Positions 23,101 to 30,824 of a DNA stretch of 64,000 nucleotides are shown in pieces (positions within the stretch are counted from its first letter, which is position 1; every line of letters starts with the position of its first letter). The notes under the pieces were generated by a model. That model had not been told where the DNA came from. It saw only the letters and a list, made by a program, of their open reading frames with translations, and did not search any database. Source of the DNA: Mycolicibacterium cosmeticum (GTDB taxonomy: Bacteria > Actinomycetota > Actinomycetes > Mycobacteriales > Mycobacteriaceae); the NCBI GenBank assembly GCA_016197365.1, contig JACPVS010000026.1, forward strand, positions 1 through 64,000. The letters are read 5' to 3'. The position numbers and the translations under genes were made by a program.

Positions 23101-24615
23101 TCACTCAGCGGTGTCTTGATCTTTCTTGTCGGCCTTCTTCTCAGCCTTCTTGGCGGCCTTCTTGGCAGCCTTCTTCTCGGCCTTCTCCGCCTTGTCGGCA
23201 TCGTCAGCCTCGTCGGCGTCATCAGCTTCCGGGGCTTCCAGAGCTTCCGGGGCGTCCTCGATCTCGGCCGCCTCGGCGTCGGCGTCAGCGCCACCGGCCG
23301 GGCCGAAGAACTCGGCCGTGTCGACCACAGCGCCGTCGGTGTCGGTGACGGTGGCACCGTGCACGATCGCGGCGATGGTCAGGCCGCGGCGCACATCGGC
23401 GAACATGGCGGGCAACTGATTGTTCTGCTGCAGGAAGCCCAGCAGCTGCTGGGGCTCCAGACCGTACTGCCGCGACATCAGCACCAGCCGCTCGGTCAGG
23501 TCGGCCTGGCCGACCTGGATGTCGAGCTTGTCGGCGATGGCATCCATCAGCAGCTGCGTCTTGACTGCCTTCTCGGCGTTGCTGCGGTTGTCCGCGTCGA
23601 ACTCTTCGCGGGTGCTGCCCTGCTCGGTCAGCGACTCCTCGAACTTCGCCTCGTCGTGCTCCAGCTCGTGGATGGCGTTGTGCAGGGTGTCGTCCACCTG
23701 GGCCTGCACGATCGCCTCGGGCAGCGGCACCTCGATGTCGGTGAGCAGGGTCTCCAGCGCCTTGTCGCGGATCTGCTCGGCCTGCTGGATGCGCTTGGCC
23801 CGACGCACCTGCTCGATCAAGCTCTCCTTGAGCTCGTCGATTGTGTCGAACTCGCTTGCCAGCTGGGCGAACTCATCGTCGGCCTCGGGCAGCTCGCGCT
23901 CCTTGACCGAGTTCACCTTGACCGTCACCTCGGCCTCCTGGCCGGCGTGCGGTCCGGCGACCAGGGTGGTGTTGAACGTCTTGCTCTCGTCGACCTTGAG
24001 CCCGGTGATCGCCTCGTCCAGACCCTCGATGAGCTGGCCGGAGCCGATCTCGTGGGACAAGCCCTCGGTCTTGGCCTCGGGCACGTCCTCGCCGTCGACG
24101 GTGGCCGACAGGTCGATGGACACGAAGTCGCCCTCGGCGGCCGCGCGCTCGACACCGGTCAGGGTGCCGAACCGGGCGCGGAGGTTCTGCAGCTCGGTGT
24201 CGACCTCGTCGTCGCCGACGGCGATCGGGTCGACGCTGAACTTCAGCTCGGAGAGCTCGGGCAGCTCGATCTCGGGACGGATGTCCACCTCGGCGGTGAA
24301 GACCAGCTCTTCGTTGTCCTCAAGCTTGGTGACCTCGATGTCGGGCTGCCCCAGGGGCTGCACGTCAGCGGTGCTCACCGCCTCGCTGTAGCGGCTGGGC
24401 AGCGCGTCGTTGACGACCTGCTCCAGCACGGCCCCACGGCCGATGCGGGCCTCCAGGAGTTTGCGCGGCGCCTTGCCCGGGCGGAACCCGGGCAGGCGGA
24501 TCTGCTGAGCCAGCTGCTTGAAGGCCCGGTCGAAATCGGGCTCCAGCTCGGCGAAGGGAACCTCCACGTTGATCCGAACCCGAGTGGGGCTCAGCTTCTC
24601 GACCGTGCTTTTCAC
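23101..24615 (-). CDS. tig: Trigger factor, ribosome-associated chaperone/peptidyl-prolyl isomerase
   Basis: The protein has 504 residues from a GTG (KSTVEKLSPTRVRINVEVPF). The ribosome-binding loop is GFRPGKAPRKLLEARIGRG. The FKBP-type isomerase domain is about 150-245 (EGDFVSIDLSATVDG, EIGSGQLIEGLDEAITG). The helical C-terminal domain ends near residue 435. Beyond it is a highly charged tail of Glu/Asp/Ala stretches and then repeated Lys/Ala units, which is longer than in most trigger factors. Trigger factor binds nascent chains at the ribosome exit. Its position upstream of clpP1-clpP2 is the conserved mycobacterial arrangement. Confidence 0.96.
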   Translation of the reverse strand: MKSTVEKLSPTRVRINVEVPFAELEPDFDRAFKQLAQQIRLPGFRPGKAPRKLLEARIGRGAVLEQVVNDALPSRYSEAVSTADVQPLGQPDIEVTKLEDNEELVFTAEVDIRPEIELPELSELKFSVDPIAVGDDEVDTELQNLRARFGTLTGVERAAAEGDFVSIDLSATVDGEDVPEAKTEGLSHEIGSGQLIEGLDEAITGLKVDESKTFNTTLVAGPHAGQEAEVTVKVNSVKERELPEADDEFAQLASEFDTIDELKESLIEQVRRAKRIQQAEQIRDKALETLLTDIEVPLPEAIVQAQVDDTLHNAIHELEHDEAKFEESLTEQGSTREEFDADNRSNAEKAVKTQLLMDAIADKLDIQVGQADLTERLVLMSRQYGLEPQQLLGFLQQNNQLPAMFADVRRGLTIAAIVHGATVTDTDGAVVDTAEFFGPAGGADADAEAAEIEDAPEALEAPEADDADEADDADKAEKAEKKAAKKAAKKAEKKADKKDQDTAE

Positions 24616-24730
24616 TGCGTTACTCCTGTATGCGTCTTCTGGTGGCGTCGCGGCGTGCGGGGGCGGAACGTGTCGTCATGTCGCCTTCAGCAGCTCCGCG
24701 CGCTTCGCGAACAGGGTAGTTGACCGGGTT

Positions 24731-24752
24731 GGACGCCCGACACTTGGCGTCC
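24731..24752. promoter_or_regulatory. Inverted repeat upstream of tig
   Basis: GGACGCC (24731-24737) and GGCGTCC (24746-24752) are perfect seven-base arms with an eight-base spacer in the 264-base region between tig and the divergent gene at 24880. It could be an operator for either promoter. Confidence 0.35.
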
Positions 24753-24866
24753 CTGAGCAGACTCCCGGGGCCCCATTGCAACCAATCCGGTTACCGCTAC
24801 GTACCGAATACGAACGGAATGATTATTCACCCCCACGGGTGGAACCCGTATGTCACAGTCACCCCC

Positions 24867-24874
24867 AAGGAGGT
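24867..24874 (+). promoter_or_regulatory. Ribosome binding site AAGGAGGT deciding the GTG start at 24880
   Basis: AAGGAGGT lies five bases before GTG 24880, an ideal Shine-Dalgarno site. The in-frame ATG at 24850 has none, so the shorter protein is preferred. Confidence 0.75.
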
Positions 24875-24879
24875 CAGTC

Positions 24880-25794
24880 GTGACTCAGCATCGGCTTGAA
24901 GACTCGAGCCCATTGGACAATTACGCCCCCGAGGAAGTGGCCCTTCGCCCCCGCGACGCCAAGTTCTCCTGGGAGAACACGCCGCTGCACTGGATGCCGG
25001 GTGACCCCTACGGCTCGCATGCCATCACCGCCCTGAACCTGTTCCTGCCGGTGGCCGAACGCTGGTTCGCCAAGCTGTTCACCGAGGCGCTCGAACACGT
25101 CCGCGACGAGCGGCTACGCGAGCAGATCATCGGATTCATCGGCCAGGAGGCCATCCACGCGAAAACCCACGATGTCGTCCTCGTCGAGTTTCTGCGCCGG
25201 CACGACATCGACCCCACCCGGTTCCTGGACCAGCTGGAATGGGTGGCCGGCCAGTACGACGTGCGCATCGCGAAGATCTCGTGCCCGGATCGTCGGCGCA
25301 AGGCGCTGGCCTCGGGCACCCATGCCCTCAACGGCGCCGAGCACTTCACCGGTGTGCTCGGCCATTGGGCCCTGAACAACGAGTGGGAAAGCCTGGACGT
25401 CGATCCGATGATGGCGGATCTGATGCGCTGGCACGGTGCCGAAGAAGTGGAGCACCGTCACGTCTCCTACAACGTGGCGAAATATTTCGGCATGGACTAT
25501 GTCGCCCAGGCTGCCGGTGGGCTGATGGTCAGCGTGGTGTTCTTCGCGCTGGTCCTCCGCGGACTGAAGTTCCTGGTCCACGCGGATCCCGCGCTGCCCA
25601 ACATGGGCTACACGCGACTGATGTGGAAGATGCACGTCTCCGGCAAGCGCGGATCGATCCCGACCATCGCCTATCTGTTCCGGACGGGGTCACGGCTGCT
25701 GCGGCCCGGCTACAACCCGGTCGATGAAGGCAGCACCGCACAAGCCGTCGCGTATCTGGCTGCCTCACCCGCCGCCCGCGCCATGCACGGATGA
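24880..25794 (+). CDS. Ferritin-like metal-dependent protein (PF10118 type), possible diiron oxygenase
   Basis: The protein has 304 residues. It shows ferritin-like metal-ligand motifs: GQEAIHAKTHD near residue 89, HALNGAEHFTG near 150 and GAEEVEHRHVSYNVAKYFG near 187. These supply Glu-x-x-His pairs. The last third is hydrophobic (GGLMVSVVFFALVLRGL) and may sit at the membrane. Databases often name this family metal-dependent hydrolase, but these motifs look like a diiron carboxylate site. The stop overlaps the start of a flavin/2Fe-2S reductase (ATGA), which suggests an electron-dependent oxygenase or desaturase. This functional reading is inference; family membership is from recognised motifs. 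Confidence 0.75.
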   Translation: MTQHRLEDSSPLDNYAPEEVALRPRDAKFSWENTPLHWMPGDPYGSHAITALNLFLPVAERWFAKLFTEALEHVRDERLREQIIGFIGQEAIHAKTHDVVLVEFLRRHDIDPTRFLDQLEWVAGQYDVRIAKISCPDRRRKALASGTHALNGAEHFTGVLGHWALNNEWESLDVDPMMADLMRWHGAEEVEHRHVSYNVAKYFGMDYVAQAAGGLMVSVVFFALVLRGLKFLVHADPALPNMGYTRLMWKMHVSGKRGSIPTIAYLFRTGSRLLRPGYNPVDEGSTAQAVAYLAASPAARAMHG

Positions 25795-26927
25795 TGCCGC
25801 GCTTCCTCCGCAGCCTGCTCAAGCCCTACGCCGGCGAACCGCCGCCCGGCCTGTACAAATCGACAGCGCCGGATCTGCTGATCCGCGTCGTCGGGGCAGC
25901 AGTGCCGCATTTCCTCTCCGTGGTGACGCGCCTGGGTGGCGACGCTGCACTGCCGGCGCTGCCCGCCGCCGTCAACCGAACGTCGTTGCGTATCACGGAC
26001 CGGCAGATCGTGGCCGCCGACGGCCACGTGGTGGCACTGACCCTGGCTGCCCTCGACGACACTCCCCTGCCGCGCTGGCATCCGGGCGCCCACATCGACC
26101 TGCACCTGCCTTCCGGCCTGACCCGCCAGTATTCGCTGACCGGCGATCCGGAGTTGCGCGGCGAGTACCGAATTGCGGTGCGGCACAGCCTTGATGGCGC
26201 CGGCGGGTCCATCGAGGTGCACGGCCTGACGCTGGGCGGGATGGTCGAGGCGAGCGACCCGCGCAACGCGTTCATGATGCCGCTGCCCGGTTCGGCGTCC
26301 CAGTCGGCGCGGCTGCATTTCATCGCCGGTGGCATCGGTATCACGCCGATCCTGCCGATGATCCGGCTGGCGGAACGTCAGGGCGCCCAGTGGACGCTGT
26401 GCTACACCGGCCGCAGCCACGACGCGCTGGCGTTCACGGACGAACTGGCGCCCTACGGCGACAAGGTGCGGATCCGGACCGACGACGAGCACGGCCTGCC
26501 GAGCGCCGAGACCCTGCTCGAGGGGGTGGATCCCACCACCGCGGTCTACGTGTGCGGGCCTCCGCCGATGATCGACACGGTGCTTCGGGCCATCCCGGTG
26601 GATTCCGGCATCGAGGTGCACAGCGAGCGTTTCAGCGCCCCACCGGTGATCGACGGCGAACCCTTCGCGCTGGAACTCGCGCGCAGCGGCACCGTGGTGG
26701 ACGTCGGGGCGCATCAGAGCGCACTGGCCGCCCTGCGCAATGCCGTTCCCACCCTTGCCTATTCATGCCAGCAGGGGTACTGCGGCACGTGCGTGCAGCG
26801 GGTGATCTCCGGCGAGGTGGACCATCGCGACACCCTGCTCACCGAGGCGCAGCGCGACCTGGGGCAGATGCTGGTGTGCGTATCCCGGGCCAAGGCACCC
26901 CATGAGCGGTTGGTGCTGGACGCCTGA
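25791..26927 (+). CDS. Flavin/2Fe-2S oxidoreductase (phthalate dioxygenase reductase/VanB type)
   Basis: The protein has 378 residues. A flavin-binding barrel begins near residue 65 (HPGAHIDLHLPSGLTRQYSL). The NAD(P)-binding domain has FIAGGIGITPILPMIRLAE near residue 180 and YVCGPPPMIDTVLRAI near 257. A C-terminal plant-type ferredoxin domain has cysteines in SCQQGYCGTCVQ and MLVCVSRA. Such proteins pass electrons from NAD(P)H through flavin and a 2Fe-2S cluster to an oxygenase. About 60 extra N-terminal residues precede the flavin domain, with one hydrophobic stretch. The four-base overlap with the upstream ferritin-like gene makes that protein the likely electron acceptor. Confidence 0.88.
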   Translation: MMPRFLRSLLKPYAGEPPPGLYKSTAPDLLIRVVGAAVPHFLSVVTRLGGDAALPALPAAVNRTSLRITDRQIVAADGHVVALTLAALDDTPLPRWHPGAHIDLHLPSGLTRQYSLTGDPELRGEYRIAVRHSLDGAGGSIEVHGLTLGGMVEASDPRNAFMMPLPGSASQSARLHFIAGGIGITPILPMIRLAERQGAQWTLCYTGRSHDALAFTDELAPYGDKVRIRTDDEHGLPSAETLLEGVDPTTAVYVCGPPPMIDTVLRAIPVDSGIEVHSERFSAPPVIDGEPFALELARSGTVVDVGAHQSALAALRNAVPTLAYSCQQGYCGTCVQRVISGEVDHRDTLLTEAQRDLGQMLVCVSRAKAPHERLVLDA

Positions 26928-26937
26928 AACGGGTGGG

Positions 26938-27011
26938 TCGGGGTGACAGGATTTGAACCTGCGGCCTTCCGCTCCCAAAGCGGATGCGCTACCAAGCTGC
27001 GCTACACCCCG
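26938..27011 (-). tRNA. tRNA-Pro (anticodon TGG)
   Basis: Read on the minus strand, the 74-base sequence folds as a tRNA. The acceptor stem is CGGGGTG/CACCCCG with discriminator A, the D-arm is around AGCTTGGTAGC, the anticodon loop is CTTTGGG (TGG) and the T-arm is GCAGGTTCAAATCCTGT. The 3' CCA is not encoded. Confidence 0.93.
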
Positions 27012-27109
27012 TGTCTCGCTGCGGTCGAGATACTACGGGTTCAACACGCGGGACGGTCAATTGGCATTGTCCGCGCCCTCGCCGGTACAGTCTTGCGTTG
27101 CACCAACGT

Positions 27110-27183
27110 GCGGGCGTAGCTCAATGGTAGAGCCCTAGTCTTCCAAACTAGCTACGCGGGTTCGATTCCCGTCGCCCGCTCCA
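27110..27183 (+). tRNA. tRNA-Gly (anticodon TCC)
   Basis: The acceptor stem is GCGGGCG/CGCCCGC, the D-arm AGCTCAATGGTAGAGC, the anticodon loop CTTCCAA (TCC) and the T-arm CGGGTTCGATTCCCG. The discriminator T is followed by an encoded CCA at 27181-27183. A compact terminator follows at once. Confidence 0.95.
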
Positions 27184-27184
27184 T

Positions 27185-27209
27185 AAACCGCCCTGACCAG
27201 GGCGGTTTT
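27185..27209 (+). terminator. Rho-independent terminator of tRNA-Gly
   Basis: AAACCGCCCT and AGGGCGGTTT form a 10-bp stem with a four-base loop (GACC), followed by a T. It starts two bases after the tRNA's CCA end. Confidence 0.85.
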
Positions 27210-27900
27210 GTGGTTTCAGGGGCAAAAAGCGCCGCCCGTCCCCGACTGCTTCGCTTCTCGCCGGCGGCGCACGTCGTCCGCACCGGGCGATCCAGAGCAC
27301 GTCTCCCCGTCGGATGATTCTCGCAACGGGCCCACATTCCCGTCAGCAACGTCATCAGTGGTCTTCATCCGACGAATACCTCGATGCCCACCCACGCCCC
27401 GCCGGCGCGCCGGTTGCCGCGCAGCCCCAGTCGGCCTCACTCGTGGCGGTGCGGTGTCGCACACCCACCACCTCACCGAGTGGGTTTGCTGTCTACTTTC
27501 GTTAGCAATCGATTCTCCGCGGCCGGAACGCATTCATTCTCGCGGATGTAAATTCACCCTGAGTTCATTCTCAGCAAGTGTCGGAGAACTATTTCCACCG
27601 CCGCCGGCGCGTTCACTCGACCAGGGTATGCAATGGAAATACCCGTGGGATTGCGCGTGCATATCACTGTGAACAGCGCATACGATCCTGACTAGAGGAT
27701 CTGGACTCGCACTCGATCCGTCCGAACGGGCGTGGTCGGATTTACCTTCCAGCTCGAGCGGCAGCGGTCCTGGGCAAATAATTTACTGGGCAGTTAATAT
27801 ATTGGGGCATCGCGAGATGGTCACGGCTCTGGCCCCTTCGGCAATTGCTGTGGTAACTTCCAAATGCCAACAGAGCAGTTTGCTAACGGGAGGACAAATC
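27210..27900. other. Gene-free region between tRNA-Gly and the repeat-protein gene
   Basis: About 690 bases hold no believable gene on either strand; short open frames here lack typical codon use and start signals. From about 27480 the DNA becomes visibly more AT-rich (for example around 27770-27810). A purine-rich ribosome site GGGAGGA at 27890-27896 belongs to the gene at 27901. I saw no integrase, transposase or repeated tRNA end. Confidence 0.55.
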
Positions 27901-28317
27901 ATGGATCGTCGTCAGGGGATGCGACACAAGGTAGTTGCCGCCGTGGCCGTGGCCGGTGGCGGGATCGCGATCACGCTCGCCTCGGCAGGTGTGGCCGCCG
28001 CCGATTCGCAGCAAAACATCATCACCCAGCTGGGCAATGGTGCCACCAACTTGCAGGTTCAGCTCGGCAACGCCGGCACCAACCTCCAGAACCAGCTCGG
28101 CGCCGCAGGCACCAACCTGCAGAATCAGGTCGGAGCGGGTGGCACGAACGGCCAGACCCAGGTCGGCAACGCCGGCACCAACCTGCAGAACCAGGTCGGC
28201 GCCGCGGGCACCAACCTCCAGAACCAGGTCGGCGCCGCAGGCACCAATGTCCAGAAGCGCACGGGCGCGGCCGTCAGTGGCATCACCAAGGCCATCGGCA
28301 AGGCTTTCGGGGGCTAG
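27901..28317 (+). CDS. Exported protein built of seven 11-residue repeats
   Basis: The protein has 138 residues from the ATG at 27901, with GGGAGGA four bases upstream. Residues 1-34 are a signal peptide (a basic start, then VVAAVAVAGGGIAITLASAG) with a likely cut after VAAA. Residues 44-120 are seven tandem copies of an 11-residue unit, consensus [LV]-G-x-A-G-T-N-L-Q-N-Q. The end is a short GITKAIGKAFGG segment. Regular Gly, Asn and Gln with a single Leu/Val per unit suggest a beta-solenoid or curlin-like stacking surface protein. I know no named family for it. A strong terminator follows, so it is a single-gene unit. Confidence 0.8.
   Translation: MDRRQGMRHKVVAAVAVAGGGIAITLASAGVAAADSQQNIITQLGNGATNLQVQLGNAGTNLQNQLGAAGTNLQNQVGAGGTNGQTQVGNAGTNLQNQVGAAGTNLQNQVGAAGTNVQKRTGAAVSGITKAIGKAFGG
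28030..28260 (+). repeat. Seven tandem 33-bp repeats inside the exported protein gene
   Basis: The units correspond to residues 44-120. At DNA level neighbouring copies share the core GGCACCAACCTGCAGAACCA or close variants, so copy number may vary by slippage or recombination. The fourth unit is the most diverged (GTNGQTQ). Confidence 0.85.
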
Positions 28318-28361
28318 TCCTGCCGGCTGGCCGGCGCGTCGACGGCCGCGAGACAACATCT

Positions 28362-28418
28362 CGGACACCGCCGGGAACTGATAGCGAAAAGCATCAGTCC
28401 CCGGCGGTGTCCGATTTT
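28362..28418 (+). terminator. Long-stem terminator after the repeat-protein gene; following 240 bases empty
   Basis: Arms CGGACACCGCCGGG-ACTGAT and ATCAGT-CCCGGCGGTGTCCG (28362-28382 and 28393-28413) form a stem of about 20 bp with a small bulge, then ATTTTCG. The DNA from 28419 to 28659 shows no gene; it is relatively AT-rich and should contain the promoter of the hydroxylase gene, where TATAAG at 28648-28653 is a possible -10 element. Confidence 0.8.
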
Positions 28419-28659
28419 CGTTGCGCGACGGTGCACACCCGCTTCAAAAATTTGCCCCAGCGGTGCGATCCGCGATTTCGTCCATTCACCAGGGAATACT
28501 CATCACTCTGAAAATCTTCCGCTAATTGACTGATGAAGCAATTTTGGAATGATCTCGTCAGCGAATCCTCTGGAACACATATCACCAGCTAGTCGACAGT
28601 GCCGACACATCTCGCCAGATCTGATTGCGCAGCGAAAACCCACACGGTATAAGTATGCG

Positions 28660-29871
28660 ATGACTGCATCGCCACTCCCATTCACCAGCGGCGAGCAATC
28701 AACAGTTGTCGATATCGACAACGTTGCTGATGTCCTCCGGCGCGATCCCACGCGATACCTCTGGCTGATGGTGCCGGCCACCCCGGGCATGGTCGCGCTG
28801 TCCTGGCTGCTGGTGTGGACGACAGGGCAGACGGCGTTCTGGTGGACCGGTCCCGTTCTCACGTTCGTCGTCATCCCACTGCTCGACCACGCGCTCGGCC
28901 AGAAGGACAGGCGCCACATCTCCGATCAGGCGCTGGCCGCACTGGAGGGCGACCGGTACTACCGGGCGGCCACCCACCTGTACCTTCCCGCGCAATACCT
29001 TTCGTTGATCTTCGCGTGCTGGTTGTGGAGCGGCGGCGGCTGGTTGCACATCGCGGTCGCGGGCAAGGTGGGTTTGATGGTGGCCACCGGCGTGGTCGGC
29101 GGGATCGCCAACAACGCCGCTCACGAACTGGGCCACAAACGCGGTCGCACCGAACGGATGCTGAGCAAGCTGGCGCTGGCGCAAAGCTTTTACGGGCAGT
29201 TCTACGTCGAACACAACCGCGGACACCACGTGAAAGTGGCCACCGCCGAGGATCCGGCCAGCGCACGGTTCCGCGAGACGGTCTACGCGTTCGCGGCTCG
29301 GTCGGCGCTGGGAAGCACTCGCTCCGCTTGGATGCTGGAACGGAAACGACTTGCCCGCCAAGGACATTCACCGTGGTCACTACGCAATGACGTGCTCAAC
29401 GCCTGGTTGCTCAGCGCGGCGTTGTTCGCCGGGCTGACGGCCTGGTTCGGCGCCGTCGATCTCCCGTGGCTGGCCGGCCAGGCGGTCCTGGGCGTGTTCC
29501 TGCTGGAAGCCATGAACTACCTGTCGCACTACGGGTTACGACGGCGCAAGCTGACGTCGGGCCGCTACGAACGTCTGCGCCCGGCGCACTGCTGGAACGG
29601 CAACGCCGTCATCACCAACGTCTTTCTTCTGCATCTGCAACGCCACTCCGACCACCACGCCAACCCGCTGCGCCGCTATCAGGCGGTGCGCCACACCGAA
29701 CACGCCCCGCAGCTTCCCGCCGGATACGTGGCGATGCTCGTGCTCGCGCTGTGCCCGCCGCTGTGGCGGCGCGTGATGGACCCGCGGGTGCTGGCCCTCT
29801 ACGACGGCGACATCACCAAGACGGCACTGCGCCCGCGGGACGCGCGACGCCACGCGACGTCAACGACCTGA
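28660..29871 (+). CDS. AlkB-like membrane alkane/fatty-acyl hydroxylase
   Basis: The protein has 403 residues from the ATG at 28660. It is an integral membrane diiron protein with about six helices and the alkane-monooxygenase histidine boxes: HELGHK near residue 155, EHNRGHHVKVAT near 186, NYLSHYGLRR near 287 and LQRHSDHHANP near 325. AlkB enzymes hydroxylate the terminal carbon of medium-chain alkanes using electrons from rubredoxin. No rubredoxin, rubredoxin reductase or TetR gene flanks it, unlike the usual alkB operon, so electrons must come from elsewhere. TATAAG six bases before the ATG may give a leaderless mRNA. Confidence 0.87.
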   Translation: MTASPLPFTSGEQSTVVDIDNVADVLRRDPTRYLWLMVPATPGMVALSWLLVWTTGQTAFWWTGPVLTFVVIPLLDHALGQKDRRHISDQALAALEGDRYYRAATHLYLPAQYLSLIFACWLWSGGGWLHIAVAGKVGLMVATGVVGGIANNAAHELGHKRGRTERMLSKLALAQSFYGQFYVEHNRGHHVKVATAEDPASARFRETVYAFAARSALGSTRSAWMLERKRLARQGHSPWSLRNDVLNAWLLSAALFAGLTAWFGAVDLPWLAGQAVLGVFLLEAMNYLSHYGLRRRKLTSGRYERLRPAHCWNGNAVITNVFLLHLQRHSDHHANPLRRYQAVRHTEHAPQLPAGYVAMLVLALCPPLWRRVMDPRVLALYDGDITKTALRPRDARRHATSTT

Positions 29872-29914
29872 GGCCGCTCTCAGTTCGAGCCGGAGACCGC
29901 CCCGAACCTGTCGG

Positions 29915-29920
29915 TACGCT
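29915..29920 (+). promoter_or_regulatory. -10 element (TACGCT), leaderless, first glycine-tail gene
   Basis: TACGCT ends exactly seven bases before the ATG at 29928, and no Shine-Dalgarno sequence is present. The twin gene downstream has the identical hexamer and spacing. Confidence 0.6.
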
Positions 29921-29927
29921 GAAAATC

Positions 29928-30758
29928 ATGAACGGCCTGCTCCTCGTCCTGATCGTCCTCGTCATCCTCGCGATCGGTTTCGCGGTGTACAGCTCGCAGA
30001 AAGCCACCGGACGCCGCACCGCCGCCTCGCTGGACGACGCCAAGGCCGACGCCCGCCGCGTCATCGAGCGGCTCGGCGGTCAGGTGTTCACCCTGAGCGG
30101 GACCGACGACGCGGCCAAGCAGGCCCTGGCCGATGCCTCGGAGCGCTACACGGCCGCCTCCTCGCAGATCGACCAGGCGAACACCGCCAAGCAGGCGCAG
30201 CTGGCCAAGGAGAGCGCCATCGAGGGTCTGTACTACGTGCGCGCGGCGCGTACCGCCATGGGTATGGACCCTGGCCCGGAATTGGAGACCCTGGATGGTC
30301 AGCGGTCGGCGGGCGCCGTCACCGAGGATCGTCGAATCCAGTTCGAGGGCAAGGAGATCGAGGCCTCCCCCGGTCCGTCACAACGCACCCCGAACTACTA
30401 CCCGGGCGGCCGGGTCGCCGGCCGGCCGGTGCCCGCCGGCTGGTACTCCGAACCGTGGTGGAAGCCGGCTCTGGTGGCCGGCGCCTGGGGTATCGGGTCG
30501 GTGCTGCTGTTCGACGCCCTGTTCTCCGGGATGCACGGCGTGGACTACGGCGCACAGGGTTTCGAGAACGGCTACGGTGACGGCTTCCAGCAGGGCCTGG
30601 AGCAGGGCGAAATGTCCGCCGACGGCGGCCAGGACATGGGCGGCCAGGACATGGGTTCCGACGGCGGTTGGGGCGGGGACAGCTGGGGCGGCTCCGATGG
30701 GGGTGGCGATTTCGGCGGCTTCGACGGCGGCGGGGACTTCGGCGGCTTCGACTTCTGA
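29928..30758 (+). CDS. Membrane-anchored coiled-coil protein with Gly/Asp/Phe-rich tail (DUF1542-like), copy 1
   Basis: The protein has 276 residues. An N-terminal membrane helix (LLLVLIVLVILAIGFAVY) is followed by a helical, probably coiled-coil part to about residue 110 (DDAKADARRVIERLGGQVF, QALADASERYTAASSQIDQA). A conserved block follows with PNYYPGGRVAGRPVPAGWYS and EPWWKPALVAGAWGIGSVLL, perhaps a second membrane segment. The tail is almost all Gly with Asp and Phe (GGDFGGFDGGGDFGGFDF). It resembles proteins that databases label DUF1542, but the function is unknown. It is followed 66 bases on by a close paralogue of identical length. Confidence 0.75.
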   Translation: MNGLLLVLIVLVILAIGFAVYSSQKATGRRTAASLDDAKADARRVIERLGGQVFTLSGTDDAAKQALADASERYTAASSQIDQANTAKQAQLAKESAIEGLYYVRAARTAMGMDPGPELETLDGQRSAGAVTEDRRIQFEGKEIEASPGPSQRTPNYYPGGRVAGRPVPAGWYSEPWWKPALVAGAWGIGSVLLFDALFSGMHGVDYGAQGFENGYGDGFQQGLEQGEMSADGGQDMGGQDMGSDGGWGGDSWGGSDGGGDFGGFDGGGDFGGFDF

Positions 30759-30811
30759 TCCGGCACCGAAAAGTGTGGGATCGGTAGCGGGTCCAGCGCG
30801 CCGGCTTTGGC

Positions 30812-30817
30812 TACGCT
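30812..30817 (+). promoter_or_regulatory. -10 element (TACGCT), leaderless, second glycine-tail gene
   Basis: TACGCT lies seven bases before the ATG at 30825, the same layout as for the twin gene, so both promoters were probably duplicated with the genes. Confidence 0.6.
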
Positions 30818-30824
30818 GAGCGCC

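Noticed and set aside
26884..27016. A phage attachment site in tRNA-Pro or tRNA-Gly.
   Set aside because: No repeated copy of either tRNA 3' end was seen downstream and no integrase is present.
27152..27355. A 67-residue open frame running into tRNA-Gly on the minus strand (ending ATGIEPA).
   Set aside because: This is the well-known spurious translation of a tRNA 3' half found in many databases.
27802..27900. N-terminal extension of the repeat protein from an upstream start.
   Set aside because: The ATG at 27901 has a good ribosome site and begins a proper signal peptide; the extension does not.
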